DNA of 39,493 nucleotides from Pseudomonadota bacterium (lineage in GTDB: Bacteria; Pseudomonadota; Alphaproteobacteria; Rhizobiales; Xanthobacteraceae), in the NCBI GenBank assembly GCA_023404705.1, contig JAEYAU010000126.1:1-39493 (forward strand). Reading direction: 5' to 3'. Positions within the stretch are counted from its first letter, which is position 1. The number at the start of each line of letters is the position of its first letter. Below the pieces are notes generated by a model that saw only the letters and a list, made by a program, of their open reading frames with translations, had not been told where the DNA came from and did no database searches. Below, in pieces: positions 7,763 to 16,434 of the stretch. The translations under genes were made by a program, and so were the position numbers.

Positions 7763-8857
7763 CTACAGCACCCCGTTGGTCGCCGGATCGATCAGGTGCA
7801 TGTGGTTCATATGGGCGTAGAGCCGCATGGTCTCGCCGGGCGCGCCGGCGGCGGCGGGATCGACGCGGCCGCAGATTTCCTGCCCGTTCAGCGTGAAGAA
7901 CACCATGGTCTCCATGCCCATGGGCTCGACCACGTCGAGCGCCACGCTAAACTCGCTGTCGGCGCCGTCGGCGCGGCGCGGCTCGGTGATGTGCTCGGGG
8001 CGCAGGCCGAACACCATCTCCTTGCCGACCACGCTCTGGTAGCGCGACGCGTGCGAGGCCGGCACCGGAAGCGCGATGGTGTCGGTGATGCGGACGCGCA
8101 GGCCGGCGCCGGCCTGTTCCAGGTGGCACGGGATGAAGTTCATGGCCGGCGAGCCGATGAAGCCAGCGACGAAACGGGTCTTCGGCTTGTGATAGAGCTC
8201 CTGCGGCGTGCCGATCTGTTCGATGCGGCCGTTGTTCATCACGACGACGCGGTCGGCGAGCGTCATGGCTTCGACCTGGTCGTGGGTGACGTAGACCGTG
8301 GTGGTCTTCACCTTCTGGTGCACGCGCTTGATCTCGGTGCGCATCTGCACGCGCAGCTTGGCGTCGAGGTTCGACAGCGGCTCGTCGAACAGGAAGACCT
8401 TCGGATTGCGCACGATGGCGCGGCCCATGGCGACGCGCTGGCGCTGGCCGCCGGAGAGCGCCTTCGGCTTGCGCTCGAGCAGCTCGGTGATGTCGAGGAT
8501 GCGCGCGGCCTGCTCGACGCGGCGGCGGATCTCGTCCTTCGGAAATTTACGCAGCTTGAGGCCGAACGACATGTTCTCGTAGGCCGTCATGTGCGGATAG
8601 AGCGCGTAGTTCTGGAACACCATGGCGATGTCCCGGTCCTTCGGCGGCAGGTCGTTGACGACCTCCCCGTCGATGAAGATGTCGCCCGCCGTGATCTCCT
8701 CGAGGCCGGCGATCATGCGCAGCGTCGTGCTCTTGCCGCAGCCCGAGGGGCCGACCAGCACGACGAACTCGTTGTTCGGGATGTCGAGGTCGATCGAGCG
8801 CACCGCCTCGACCTCATCGTAGCGCTTGACCACGCTGCGCAGGGTGACTTCGGCCAT
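7763..8857 (-). CDS. Carbohydrate ABC importer ATPase (MalK/UgpC type)
   Basis: A 364-residue ATP-binding subunit of a CUT1-type importer. Visible motifs are Walker A GPSGCGKST (36-44), Q-loop Q82 (FQNYALYPHM), signature LSGGQ (134-138), Walker B VFLFDEP (154-160) and switch His192 (VTHDQVEAM). A C-terminal TOBE/regulatory region (about 240-364) includes GLRPEHI and ends with HLIDPATNGVL, where family members normally carry a mostly beta-sheet barrel. It energises the two permeases encoded just upstream; only four bases separate it from the MalG-like gene. CUT1 ATPases mostly serve oligosaccharides, polyols or glycerol phosphate; this substrate is unknown. Confidence 0.93.
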   Translation of the reverse strand: MAEVTLRSVVKRYDEVEAVRSIDLDIPNNEFVVLVGPSGCGKSTTLRMIAGLEEITAGDIFIDGEVVNDLPPKDRDIAMVFQNYALYPHMTAYENMSFGLKLRKFPKDEIRRRVEQAARILDITELLERKPKALSGGQRQRVAMGRAIVRNPKVFLFDEPLSNLDAKLRVQMRTEIKRVHQKVKTTTVYVTHDQVEAMTLADRVVVMNNGRIEQIGTPQELYHKPKTRFVAGFIGSPAMNFIPCHLEQAGAGLRVRITDTIALPVPASHASRYQSVVGKEMVFGLRPEHITEPRRADGADSEFSVALDVVEPMGMETMVFFTLNGQEICGRVDPAAAGAPGETMRLYAHMNHMHLIDPATNGVL

Positions 8858-8861
8858 GTCC

Positions 8862-9761
8862 TTATCCCTTCGTCGCGCCGGCCGTCAGGCCCGCGATGTA
8901 GTAATCCATGAGGAAGGCGTAGATGACGAGCGGCGGCGTGGCGGCGACGAGCGCGCCGGCCATCAGCATGCCCCACTTGTAGACGTCGGCACGGATCAGG
9001 CTGGTCACCGTGCCGACCGTCAGCACCTGCTGATCGGCCGAATAGAGGAAGGCCATCGGATAGACGAAGGCCGCCCAGGAGACCGTGAAGGCGAAGATGG
9101 TGGCCGCGATGATGCCGGGCAGCGCCACCGGGATGAAGATCTTCCAGAGCATCTGCATGTGCCCTGCTCCGTCGATCAGCGCCGCCTCGTCGAGCTCCTT
9201 CGGGATCGACTGGAAATAGCCGATCATGATCCATGTGCAGAACGGCACCGTGAGCGTCGGATAGACCAGCACCATGCCCCAGTAGGAGTTGAGCAGGCCG
9301 AGGCCGCGCACGATCTGGAACAGCGGGATGAACAGCAGCGTGTCCGGCACCAGGTAGGTGAGAAAGATGCCGGTCGCGAGGATCCCCGAGCCCCAGAAGC
9401 GCATGCGGCCGAGTGAGAAGGCCGCGAGCACGCTCACCACCATGGTAATAATCACCACGCAGACCGTCACGATCGCGGTGTTCTTGAAGAAGATCAGGAA
9501 ATCGGTGTCGGTAAAGAGAAGCTTGTACTGGTCCAAGGTGACGCCGTTGGCGACGAACCAGGGATTGCTCGCCATATGGGCGACTTCGGCGTCGCTCTTG
9601 AGCGAGGTCACCAGCATGTAATAGGGCGGCGCCAGGAAGAAGATCGCGAAGATCACCAGGAAGACATAGGAGGTGATCAGCGCCCAGCGGCGGTTGCGGC
9701 TGAGACTCCCCTTGCGGCCGAACAGGCCCGCGGTCGGCGCGGCGAGTGTTGTCGTGCTCAT
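8862..9761 (-). CDS. Carbohydrate ABC importer permease, MalG type
   Basis: A 299-residue inner-membrane permease with six predicted helices. The EAA coupling loop is ELDEAALIDGAGHMQMLWKI, which docks on the ATPase. The long periplasmic region after helix 1 (DAEVAHMASNPWFVANGVTLDQY) is typical of MalG-like subunits. The ATG at 9761 has GGGAG five bases before it and overlaps the upstream permease stop in an ATGA arrangement. A longer open frame upstream (to 10769) is only the shadow of the other permease gene. The start and coupling strongly support stoichiometric expression with the MalF-type partner. Confidence 0.92.
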   Translation of the reverse strand: MSTTTLAAPTAGLFGRKGSLSRNRRWALITSYVFLVIFAIFFLAPPYYMLVTSLKSDAEVAHMASNPWFVANGVTLDQYKLLFTDTDFLIFFKNTAIVTVCVVIITMVVSVLAAFSLGRMRFWGSGILATGIFLTYLVPDTLLFIPLFQIVRGLGLLNSYWGMVLVYPTLTVPFCTWIMIGYFQSIPKELDEAALIDGAGHMQMLWKIFIPVALPGIIAATIFAFTVSWAAFVYPMAFLYSADQQVLTVGTVTSLIRADVYKWGMLMAGALVAATPPLVIYAFLMDYYIAGLTAGATKG

Positions 9762-10705
9762 CCGATCTCCCTCCCCCGCTTGCGCACGCCGCGCAGAATG
9801 AACACCGCTGCGATCGCCAGGATCGGGAACATGAAGAGCGAGACCGCGGAGCCCAGTGGAATGTCGCCCGAGCGGATGCCGAGCAGGAACGCGTAGGTCG
9901 CGAACACATGCGTCATGTTGCGCGGACCGCCCGCGGTCATGATCTGCACGATGTCGAAGTTCGCGAATGTCACGATGAGCGAGAACAGCACCGTGATGGC
10001 GATGATGTTGCGCATCATCGGCAGCGTGATGTGCACGAAGCGCTGCCAGGCATTGGCGCCGTCGATGGCCGCGGCCTCGTAGAGCTGCTCCGGCACCGAC
10101 TTGAGCGCCGCCAGATACATGATCAGGAAGAACGGCGCGCCGTACCAGACGTTGACCAGGATCACTGAGAAGCGCGCCCAATAAGGATCGCTCAGCCAGG
10201 CGATCTCGTCGCCGCCGAGCGCCTTGATCAGCCAGTTCAGCGCCGAGTGGGTCGGATCGAACATCCACCACCAGCCGAGCGTCGAGAGCGCCAGCGGGAT
10301 CACCCAGGGCACCAGCAGCATGCCGCGCCATTTGCGCTGGCCCTTGACAGGCAGATTGTTGATGAGGTGCGCCGTGATCAGGCCGATCAGCGCCTTGAAG
10401 AACACGGCCGAGAGCGCGAACACCGCCGACTGCCACACGACCATCCAGAACACGTCGCGCGAGAGCAGGAAGCTGAAATTGCCGAGCCCGATGAAGCGGG
10501 TCTGCGCCTTGTTCAGCATCGACAGGTAGATCGCGTAGAAGGCCGGATAGATGATCAACCCGGCGACGATGCAGATGAGCGGAAGGCACATCAGCAGCGC
10601 GATGGTGGAGCGACGCCGCACCAGGCGGTGCAGGCCACTGCGCTTCGCGGGCGTCGGTTTTCGGGCGAGGTCCGGCGACCAGGATCGCTCGACGACATCG
10701 GCCAT
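9758..10705 (-). CDS. Carbohydrate ABC importer permease, MalF/UgpA type
   Basis: A 315-residue permease with six predicted helices and no large MalF P2 loop, so it is closer to UgpA/LacF-type subunits. The EAA loop is EQLYEAAAIDGANAWQRF. A basic N-terminal tail (about 1-30) precedes helix 1 (TIALLMCLPLICIVAGLIIY). The ATG at 10705 follows GGAGG by four to five bases. It ends in a four-base overlap with the MalG-like gene. The start lies 87 bases after the binding-protein stop, with a strong stem-loop between that would let the binding protein be made in excess. Confidence 0.92.
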   Translation of the reverse strand: MADVVERSWSPDLARKPTPAKRSGLHRLVRRRSTIALLMCLPLICIVAGLIIYPAFYAIYLSMLNKAQTRFIGLGNFSFLLSRDVFWMVVWQSAVFALSAVFFKALIGLITAHLINNLPVKGQRKWRGMLLVPWVIPLALSTLGWWWMFDPTHSALNWLIKALGGDEIAWLSDPYWARFSVILVNVWYGAPFFLIMYLAALKSVPEQLYEAAAIDGANAWQRFVHITLPMMRNIIAITVLFSLIVTFANFDIVQIMTAGGPRNMTHVFATYAFLLGIRSGDIPLGSAVSLFMFPILAIAAVFILRGVRKRGREIG

Positions 10706-10744
10706 GGGGCCTCCGGGACGGTACGAGGAGTGAAGGAAACGAAG

Positions 10745-10773
10745 ACGCGTGCCGGTATTTCACCGGCACGCGT
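10745..10773 (-). other. Intercistronic stem-loop between binding-protein and permease genes
   Basis: Perfect 12-base arms, ACGCGTGCCGGT (10745-10756) and ACCGGCACGCGT (10762-10773), close a five-base loop. On the minus strand only a weak T-rich stretch follows, so partial termination or protection of the upstream mRNA 3' end is more likely than full termination. Similar hairpins between binding-protein and permease genes (as in malE-malF) give excess binding protein. Confidence 0.7.
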
Positions 10774-10791
10774 CGCGTTACATGCGCGCGT

Positions 10792-12144
10792 TCACCCGCG
10801 CAGCGTACCTTCGAGCTCGCGCTCGGCCCACTTGATCACGTCCTCGAGCTTCTCGTTGCCCTGCGTGAACTTCGACACCATCACGGTGTTGATCGCCTGA
10901 TTGTACATGGCGGCGCCGACCTCGGGCCGTGCCGGACGACCGAAGATCGAGGTCTGCTGGTCGCCGCGCGGCGGATAGCTGTAGACGGTGCCGACCGGCG
11001 GCTCGACCACCTTCCAGGTGTCGAGGTCGTACATGCTCTTGAAGGACGGCAGGTCGTAGCCGACCGACGCCTTCACGAGCTCCGCGACCGAGGCCTTCTG
11101 CGAGATATGCAGCAGCAGGTCCTTCGCGGCCTTCTTGTTCTGCGAGAAGCTCCACACGCCATAGAACTGCGGCAGCTGACCGACGAAGCGGCCCTTCGGC
11201 CCGCGCGGCATGGCGTGGGTCCAGATCTTCTCGGCGACCTTCGGGTTGTCGCGCTTGGCGACCGCCCAGGAGCTCGGCGGATTCATGATGCCGGAGCCCT
11301 TGCCCGAGATGATCCAGCGGTTGTTGCCGGCGTCGTCCCAGGCGTAGACCTCGGGCGGGTTCACGGCCATCAGCTTCTTGAGATACTCGAGCGCCTGGCG
11401 CGTCTCGGGCGAGTTGACCTTGATGTTGTCCTTGTCGTCGACCATCACGACGCCGAACGAGTTGAACAGCGCGCCGACCCAGTCGACGGCGTCCGAGGTC
11501 TGGCCCATCGGCAGACCGACCGGGAAGCCGGCCTTGTGCAGCTTCTCGGCGGCCGTGAGATAGGTGTCCCAGGTCCAGGTGTCGATCTTCGCCTTGTCGT
11601 ATTTGGCCTCGTCGGCCGGGAACATGTCCTGCAGGTCGATGCCGGCGTGCTCCTTGTAGAGATCGAAGCGCGATTGGCAGGGTTTCACCTGGCTGCCGAC
11701 CGCGGTCGGCACGCCGCGCCACGTGCCCTTGATCTTGGCGAGATACTCGGCGACCGGGCTGATCGGCCCGTTGTCCTTGATGAGCTGGTTGATCACGTCG
11801 TCGAGCGGCTCGAGGACGTTCTGGTGCACCTGAATATTCCAGTCACGGTGAGACATGATGTCGTGACCGGTGCGCGCCTGCGCTTCCGCCGCGGCGGTGA
11901 GCTTGTCCTTCTCGCCCTGCGACGTGATGTAGTCGATGTGCACCTCGACCTTGTTCTTCTCGCCCCAGTCCTTGCAGAGCTTGGTGAGCGCGTTGTTGGC
12001 GCCCGGCACCCAGTGGTCCCAACAGCCGAGAGTCAGCCGGCCGGCCGCGTAGCTGCCGCTGACATAAGGCGCGGCGATCGCGGCCGCAGAGCCGAGAGCC
12101 GCGGTCTTGAGGACACTACGGCGCGTGACGCGTGCATTGCTCAT
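10792..12144 (-). CDS. Extracellular solute-binding protein of carbohydrate ABC importer, Tat-exported
   Basis: A 450-residue periplasmic binding protein. The N-terminus carries a twin-arginine signal (TRRSVLKTAALGSAAAIAAP), suggesting export in folded form, with cleavage near SYAAG at about 34. The mature protein fits the family 1 solute-binding fold (RLTLGCWDHWVPGANNALTK; WRGVPTAVGSQ; DTWTWDTYLTAAEKL). Family members bind sugars, polyols or glycerophosphodiesters; the ligand is not evident. The ATG at 12144 follows GGGAGGA at eight bases. It is the first gene of a five-gene minus-strand run with two permeases, an ATPase and a small channel-like protein. The 245 bases upstream contain no ORF, one 16-bp palindrome and presumably the promoter. 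Confidence 0.92.
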   Translation of the reverse strand: MSNARVTRRSVLKTAALGSAAAIAAPYVSGSYAAGRLTLGCWDHWVPGANNALTKLCKDWGEKNKVEVHIDYITSQGEKDKLTAAAEAQARTGHDIMSHRDWNIQVHQNVLEPLDDVINQLIKDNGPISPVAEYLAKIKGTWRGVPTAVGSQVKPCQSRFDLYKEHAGIDLQDMFPADEAKYDKAKIDTWTWDTYLTAAEKLHKAGFPVGLPMGQTSDAVDWVGALFNSFGVVMVDDKDNIKVNSPETRQALEYLKKLMAVNPPEVYAWDDAGNNRWIISGKGSGIMNPPSSWAVAKRDNPKVAEKIWTHAMPRGPKGRFVGQLPQFYGVWSFSQNKKAAKDLLLHISQKASVAELVKASVGYDLPSFKSMYDLDTWKVVEPPVGTVYSYPPRGDQQTSIFGRPARPEVGAAMYNQAINTVMVSKFTQGNEKLEDVIKWAERELEGTLRG

Positions 12145-12260
12145 GTGGATTTCCTCCCGAAAAAATGGCTCGCCGTGTCTCCGGCGTTACGAAAAACCAT
12201 AACTCCGCCTCGGGAGGGCGTCTACACGGGCGTGCAATTCGGGAACCGGCCGCGGCCGAT

Positions 12261-12276
12261 TGCGACGAAAGTCGCA
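12261..12276. promoter_or_regulatory. Palindrome upstream of the ABC importer operon
   Basis: TGCGACGAAAGTCGCA has perfect six-base arms around GAAA. It lies about 117-132 bases upstream of the binding-protein start, in the presumed promoter region. It is a candidate operator for a dimeric repressor (such as LacI or GntR type), but no regulator gene is adjacent. It could also be chance in GC-rich DNA. Confidence 0.3.
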
Positions 12277-12389
12277 GTCGGGCTGCCAAAAACTGTTGCA
12301 GCGTCTGAAATCGCGGCCGCCACATCGGAGCGCCGCCCGGCGACTTGACCGTGGGTGAGCTACTCCGGTGGCATCCACGTGCCTGCGGA

Positions 12390-13586
12390 TCAGCGCGCCA
12401 GACCGAGGAACCCCGACAGCCGCTCGGCCAGCGCGAGCAGCGCTTCATCGCCGCCGCGCCAGCCGATGAAGGACAGGCCGACCGGTGCGCTGCGAACCGT
12501 TCCGATGGGCAGCGAGACCTGCGGCAGGCCCGAAATGCTAGCCATGCAGGCGATCCGCATGACGCGGACGCGAAAGTCCTCCAGCTCCTGCGCGCTTGCC
12601 CCGCGCAAGGGAGCGATGTCGGGTGCGGTCGGCAGCGCGAGGATGGTCCCAGGCTTTGCGAGGCTTTCCAGCCGCGCGGTGGCGCGCGCCGTGACCTCGC
12701 GCGCATGCGCGGTCTGCTCCTCCGTCACGGTCGCGGCGAAAGCCATGCGCTCCTTGACGCCAGGGCCAAGCGCCGCCCCTTGCGCGGAAACGAAATCGCC
12801 ATAGGTGATCCAGATCTCGCGCGCCTGGACGATGCGCATGGCTTCGCGCCAGGGATCGAGACCGTCCGGCGCAGCGCGCGCGTGCGACGCAGCCGGCAGC
12901 GCGGCACGCGCGAGATCGAGAAACTCGCGCAGCACCGCGCCAAGTTCGGGCGCGGCATTCTCGAAGGCATCGTCGAGAACGATCATCGCATCGACATCCG
13001 CCGCCACACCGCCGGGTTCGAGGAGCGCGTCCCCGACACGACGGAATGTGCCCGGTCCAGCCGCGAACCAGCCCGCGGTATCGAACGACGGCGCCATCGC
13101 CATCGCGCCGGCGAGGTCCACGCGGCCGCGTGTCGTGCGGATGCCATAGAGTCCGCAGAACGATGCCGGGATGCGAACCGAGCCGCCCGTATCGCTGCCG
13201 AGCGCGGCATCGCAAGCGCCGGACGCGCAGGCCGACGCTGAGCCGGACGAGGAACCACCCGGCAGGCGCTCGGGCGCGCGAGGATTGAGCGGCGTTCCGT
13301 AGTGCGCATTCGCGCCCGTGATCGAATAGAAGAATTCGTCGCAGACCGTCTTGCCTATGATCGTCGCGCCGGCGGCGAGAAGCTTGTCGACGGCCGCTGC
13401 GTTCCGGGTGGCGCTGGACTGGGCCGCGAGCCACGCCGGACTCCCGCCGCCCGCGCGATAGCCCGCAATGTCGTACATGTCCTTGACCGCGACCCTCGTG
13501 CCGGCGAGAGGCCCGGTGCGCTCACCCGCGATCGGCGCATCGAGGTCGTGCGGCACGAAGGCCGAGCGTGGTCGTATGGCCGTCAT
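12390..13586 (-). CDS. Amidase signature family hydrolase
   Basis: A 398-residue member of the Ser-cisSer-Lys amidase family. The triad is visible: Lys35 (TRVAVKDMYDIAG), cis-Ser at about 112 in LPGGSSSGSASA, and nucleophile Ser136 in GSDTGGSVRIPAS, with the 24-residue cis-Ser to Ser spacing of the family. The length is somewhat short compared with GatA (about 480). It hydrolyses amide bonds; biological substrates range from aromatic amides to ureides. ATG 13586 overlaps the stop of the upstream deacetylase-like gene (ATGA), so both are made together. The longer open frame upstream of 13586 is a shadow. The pairing suggests successive steps on a nitrogen-containing compound (inference). Confidence 0.9.
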   Translation of the reverse strand: MTAIRPRSAFVPHDLDAPIAGERTGPLAGTRVAVKDMYDIAGYRAGGGSPAWLAAQSSATRNAAAVDKLLAAGATIIGKTVCDEFFYSITGANAHYGTPLNPRAPERLPGGSSSGSASACASGACDAALGSDTGGSVRIPASFCGLYGIRTTRGRVDLAGAMAMAPSFDTAGWFAAGPGTFRRVGDALLEPGGVAADVDAMIVLDDAFENAAPELGAVLREFLDLARAALPAASHARAAPDGLDPWREAMRIVQAREIWITYGDFVSAQGAALGPGVKERMAFAATVTEEQTAHAREVTARATARLESLAKPGTILALPTAPDIAPLRGASAQELEDFRVRVMRIACMASISGLPQVSLPIGTVRSAPVGLSFIGWRGGDEALLALAERLSGFLGLAR

Positions 13587-14461
13587 TGCGGGGTCCCGCC
13601 CTGCCCGCGATACCACTCGAAGATCTTCTGGCCGTCCCAGCAGGCGACGCCCGGCTTCGCCAGGATCTCGGCATAGAGGCGCTCGACGTGACGGACGCGG
13701 TGCGGCGACCCGGACAAATAGGGATGGACCGCGATCGACATCACCTTCGCGCGTTCGGTTCCCTCCTCGTAGAGGCAATCGAAATATTCCATGGCGCGAA
13801 GATACATCTCGTCGCCGCGATGATGCTGCAGCGCCATGGTGACAATGTCGTGGAGCTCGAAATTGTACGGCAGCGCCACCACCGGCTTGTGCCGCGTCTT
13901 CACGGTGACGGGCTCGTCGTCGCATGCCCAGTCGCCGATATACTCGATGCCGGCTTCGGCCAGATGGTCGAGCGTGTCGTAAGTCTGGGTGAGCCCGGGC
14001 CCGAACCAGCCGCGTGGGCGCGTGCCCGAGAATGTCTCGATGACGTCCAGCGCACGGTTGATCACGGCGCGCTCGTCATCGAGCTTGTGCATCGGCTGCT
14101 GATCGTAGCTGTGCGCATTGAGCTCCCAGCCGCTGGCGATGCAGGCGCGGATCGTCTCGGGATAGGTTTCGCAACAGCGCGCGTTGAGCGTGACGGTCGG
14201 CGTGACGCCGAGCCGCTCGAACACGCGGCGGATGCGCCAGAAGCCGACGCGCATGCCGTATTCGTGCCAGCTCCAGTTCGGGTGATCGGGCTGCTGCGCC
14301 TGGCCCTGCGGCGGCGAGATCACCATGCGGGCCATCGGGCGCGAGATGTCCCAGTGCTCGAGGGCGAGCACCGGCCACACGACGAGACGAATGCCGTCCG
14401 GAAATTTGAGCGGCGGTCGCGTCTCGATCGGCGAAAACGGGAGACGCTCGGTCGGCAGCAT
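13583..14461 (-). CDS. Polysaccharide deacetylase-fold hydrolase (PuuE-like)
   Basis: A 292-residue NodB-homology fold protein. Visible features are LEHWDI near the N-terminus, the WELNAHSYDQQPMH segment carrying the metal-binding histidines, and the GWFGPGLTQTYDTLDHLAEAGIEYIGDW and MSIAVHPYLSGSPHRVRH blocks. These resemble the allantoinase-like PuuE and peptidoglycan-deacetylase-like branch more than chitooligosaccharide NodB. No signal peptide is seen, so it should act in the cytoplasm, again like PuuE. It is the first gene of a two-gene overlapping operon with the amidase. Ureide or cyclic amide catabolism is a reasonable guess but not proven. Confidence 0.85.
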   Translation of the reverse strand: MLPTERLPFSPIETRPPLKFPDGIRLVVWPVLALEHWDISRPMARMVISPPQGQAQQPDHPNWSWHEYGMRVGFWRIRRVFERLGVTPTVTLNARCCETYPETIRACIASGWELNAHSYDQQPMHKLDDERAVINRALDVIETFSGTRPRGWFGPGLTQTYDTLDHLAEAGIEYIGDWACDDEPVTVKTRHKPVVALPYNFELHDIVTMALQHHRGDEMYLRAMEYFDCLYEEGTERAKVMSIAVHPYLSGSPHRVRHVERLYAEILAKPGVACWDGQKIFEWYRGQGGTPQ

Positions 14462-14604
14462 GGCGGGACTTGCTCCGTTCTTGGATCACGTATCAAGCCG
14501 CAACCCGTCCGGCAGCGCAACGCGAACGACGCGCCGCGCTTGCCGTTGGGTCGCTCGCGTGGCGACGGGTTCGGGGCTGTGCTCGATGAAAGCAGAATCG
14601 ACCG

Positions 14605-15582
14605 CTACGGCACCAGGATCGACGAGCCCGTGGTGTTGCGGCCTTCGAGATCCTCGTGCGCTTTGCGCGCGTCCTTGAGCGCATATTTCTGGTTCACGGG
14701 GATCTTCACGCCGCCCTTGCCCACCACGTCGAACAGCGCATTGGCGGACTCGACCAGTGCCTCGCGCTTGGCGTTGTAGGTGTTGAGCGTCGGGCGCGTG
14801 GCGAACAGCGAGCCCTTGAATTGCAGCAGGTTGATGTCGAACGCCTTGATCGGGCCGGACGCGCTGCCGTAGCTGACGAACATGCCCATCGGCTTGATGC
14901 AGTCGAGCGAGGCCGGGAAGGTGTCGTTGCCGACGCCGTCATAGACCACGTCGCAAAGATTGCCGCCCGTGATCTCCTTCACCTTCGCGGTGAAATCCTC
15001 GCTGCGATAGAGGATGGTGTGGTGCGCGCCATTGGCCTTGGCGAGCTCGGCCTTCTCCTTGCTGCCGACGGTGCCGATCACGGTCGCGCCGAGGTGGTTG
15101 ATCCACTGGCAGAGCAAGAGGCCGACGCCGCCGGCGGCGGCATGCACCAGCACGTTCATGCCCTTCTGCACCTTAAAAGTGCGGCGCACGAGATATTCGG
15201 CCGTCATGCCCTTGAGCATCATGCCGGCGGCCTGCTCGAAGGAGATGTTGGCCGGCACCTTCACGGCGCGATCGGCGGCGAGCACGCGCTCGGCCGCATA
15301 GCCGCCGAGCGGCGCCACATAGGCGACGCGGTCGCCGACCTTGAGATCGCTGACCCCGGAGCCGACCGCGATGATCTCGCCGGCCCCTTCGTTGCCGGCG
15401 ATGAAGGGCATGCCGACCGGCGACGGGTAGAGGCCCGTGCGGAAATAGGTGTCGATGTAGTTGATGCCGCAGGCGTGCTGGCGCACGCGGATCTGACCTG
15501 GGCCAGGCGCCGGAATCTCGACGTCCTCGAAGGTGAGCACTTCGGGACCGCCGTGCTTGTGAACCCGGACCGCTGCGACCAT
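14605..15582 (-). CDS. NADPH:quinone oxidoreductase (zeta-crystallin type)
   Basis: A 325-residue medium-chain dehydrogenase of the QOR group. It starts VAAVRVHKHGGPEVLTFEDV, and the nucleotide-binding site is VLVHAAAGGVGLLLCQW, with the AAAGGVG loop of zinc-free quinone reductases. No catalytic zinc cysteine ligands are visible. It reduces quinones by one electron using NADPH. ATG 15582 is preferred over 15594 because GGAGAG lies four bases before it, and the length matches E. coli QorA (327). It is monocistronic. The 143 bases between its stop and the deacetylase start, and the 243 bases upstream, hold no further gene on this strand. Confidence 0.92.
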   Translation of the reverse strand: MVAAVRVHKHGGPEVLTFEDVEIPAPGPGQIRVRQHACGINYIDTYFRTGLYPSPVGMPFIAGNEGAGEIIAVGSGVSDLKVGDRVAYVAPLGGYAAERVLAADRAVKVPANISFEQAAGMMLKGMTAEYLVRRTFKVQKGMNVLVHAAAGGVGLLLCQWINHLGATVIGTVGSKEKAELAKANGAHHTILYRSEDFTAKVKEITGGNLCDVVYDGVGNDTFPASLDCIKPMGMFVSYGSASGPIKAFDINLLQFKGSLFATRPTLNTYNAKREALVESANALFDVVGKGGVKIPVNQKYALKDARKAHEDLEGRNTTGSSILVP

Positions 15583-15749
15583 CACACTCTCCATCCCTGG
15601 CGGCGTCGCGCCGCACGCGAAAGTCTTTTCGATGAGGCGGCGCCGGACCGACGCCGGGCCGGGATCATAAGTCGGCAAGGAGTGGACGCAAGACACGAAG
15701 ATGGGATGGGATGGAGAACCAGCCGAATTCGATCGGGTGAAAGGTCGCG

Positions 15750-15786
15750 GGTCGACCTACAACCGAAGCAATCTTCGCGCTACAAT
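15750..15786 (+). promoter_or_regulatory. Putative operator/promoter of the DUF433-DUF5615 pair
   Basis: Upstream of the antitoxin-like gene are an eight-base palindrome GGTCGACC (15750-15757), an inverted repeat CGAAG-caat-CTTCG (15764-15777) and a -10-like TACAAT (15781-15786). Toxin-antitoxin operons are usually autoregulated at such dyads next to the promoter. I do not see a good -35 box at the right distance, so this is tentative. Confidence 0.35.
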
Positions 15787-15825
15787 GTGCCAGGCATTCA
15801 GACGCCGAAAGCAGGGACCGCCAGC

Positions 15826-16029
15826 ATGCCCATTCAGGACCGGATCGATATCAATCCCAAAGTTATGCTGGGAAAGCCGGTCATTCGCGGGACGCGCATC
15901 CCGGTCGAACTCATCCTGCGCAAGCTGGCCGAAGGGGCGACGGAAGCCGATCTCCTCGAATCCTACCCTCACCTCACCACAGAAGATATTCGAGCAGCCA
16001 TCACGTACTGCCGACACTCTGGCGCATGA
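15826..16029 (+). CDS. DUF433 antitoxin-like protein
   Basis: A 67-residue protein matching the DUF433 pattern: RIDINPKVMLGKPVIRGTRI, then VELILRKLAEGATEADLLESYPHLTTEDIRAAI. The family is a small helix-turn-helix domain that typically precedes a PIN-like toxin gene and is predicted to act as its antitoxin and repressor. The ATG at 15826 has only a weak ribosome site. The frame is open far upstream, but that part is a shadow of the oxidoreductase gene. It ends 30 bases before the DUF5615 gene. Confidence 0.88.
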   Translation: MPIQDRIDINPKVMLGKPVIRGTRIPVELILRKLAEGATEADLLESYPHLTTEDIRAAITYCRHSGA

Positions 16030-16059
16030 AGAGACGGTGCTCGTCGCACCGAAGGAGTA

Positions 16060-16413
16060 GTGCGCTTCCTCGCAGATGAAAGCTGCGATTTCAGAGTCGT
16101 GCGGGCGCTCCGTGCGGCGGGCCATGATGTGCAGGCGATTGCCGAAGTCGCTCCAGGCTCGAACGACGACGTCATCGTTGGAATGGCCATCCAAGATGAT
16201 CGGATTCTGTTGACTGAGGATCGCGACCTCGGCCAGCTCGTTTACGCGTCCGGTCACTCAACGTGCAACGTGGTTCTGCTGCGCTATCCATCGCGGATGC
16301 GAAGAGAGCTTCCGGGCGTGGTCGTCGATTTCGCAGCGGCATACGGTCCGCAGCTCGCCGGACGCTTTATCATCATCGAGCCGGGACGCGTTCGCATCGG
16401 CGGGAAACCGTAG
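16060..16413 (+). CDS. DUF5615 PIN-like nuclease, toxin-like
   Basis: A 117-residue protein of the DUF5615 (PIN-like, Mut7-C related) group. Acidic residues typical of the PIN active site are seen in RFLADESCDFRVVRALRAAG, then GSNDDVI, and ILLTEDRDLGQLV (Asp pair). It ends with FIIIEPGRVRI. PIN-domain toxins cleave RNA; for DUF5615 this is predicted rather than shown. The start is GTG at 16060 with GAAGGAG directly ahead of it. The order, antitoxin then toxin on one transcript, matches known type II modules. Confidence 0.88.
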   Translation: MRFLADESCDFRVVRALRAAGHDVQAIAEVAPGSNDDVIVGMAIQDDRILLTEDRDLGQLVYASGHSTCNVVLLRYPSRMRRELPGVVVDFAAAYGPQLAGRFIIIEPGRVRIGGKP

Positions 16414-16434
16414 AGAGCCGCCGGCCGCCACCCA

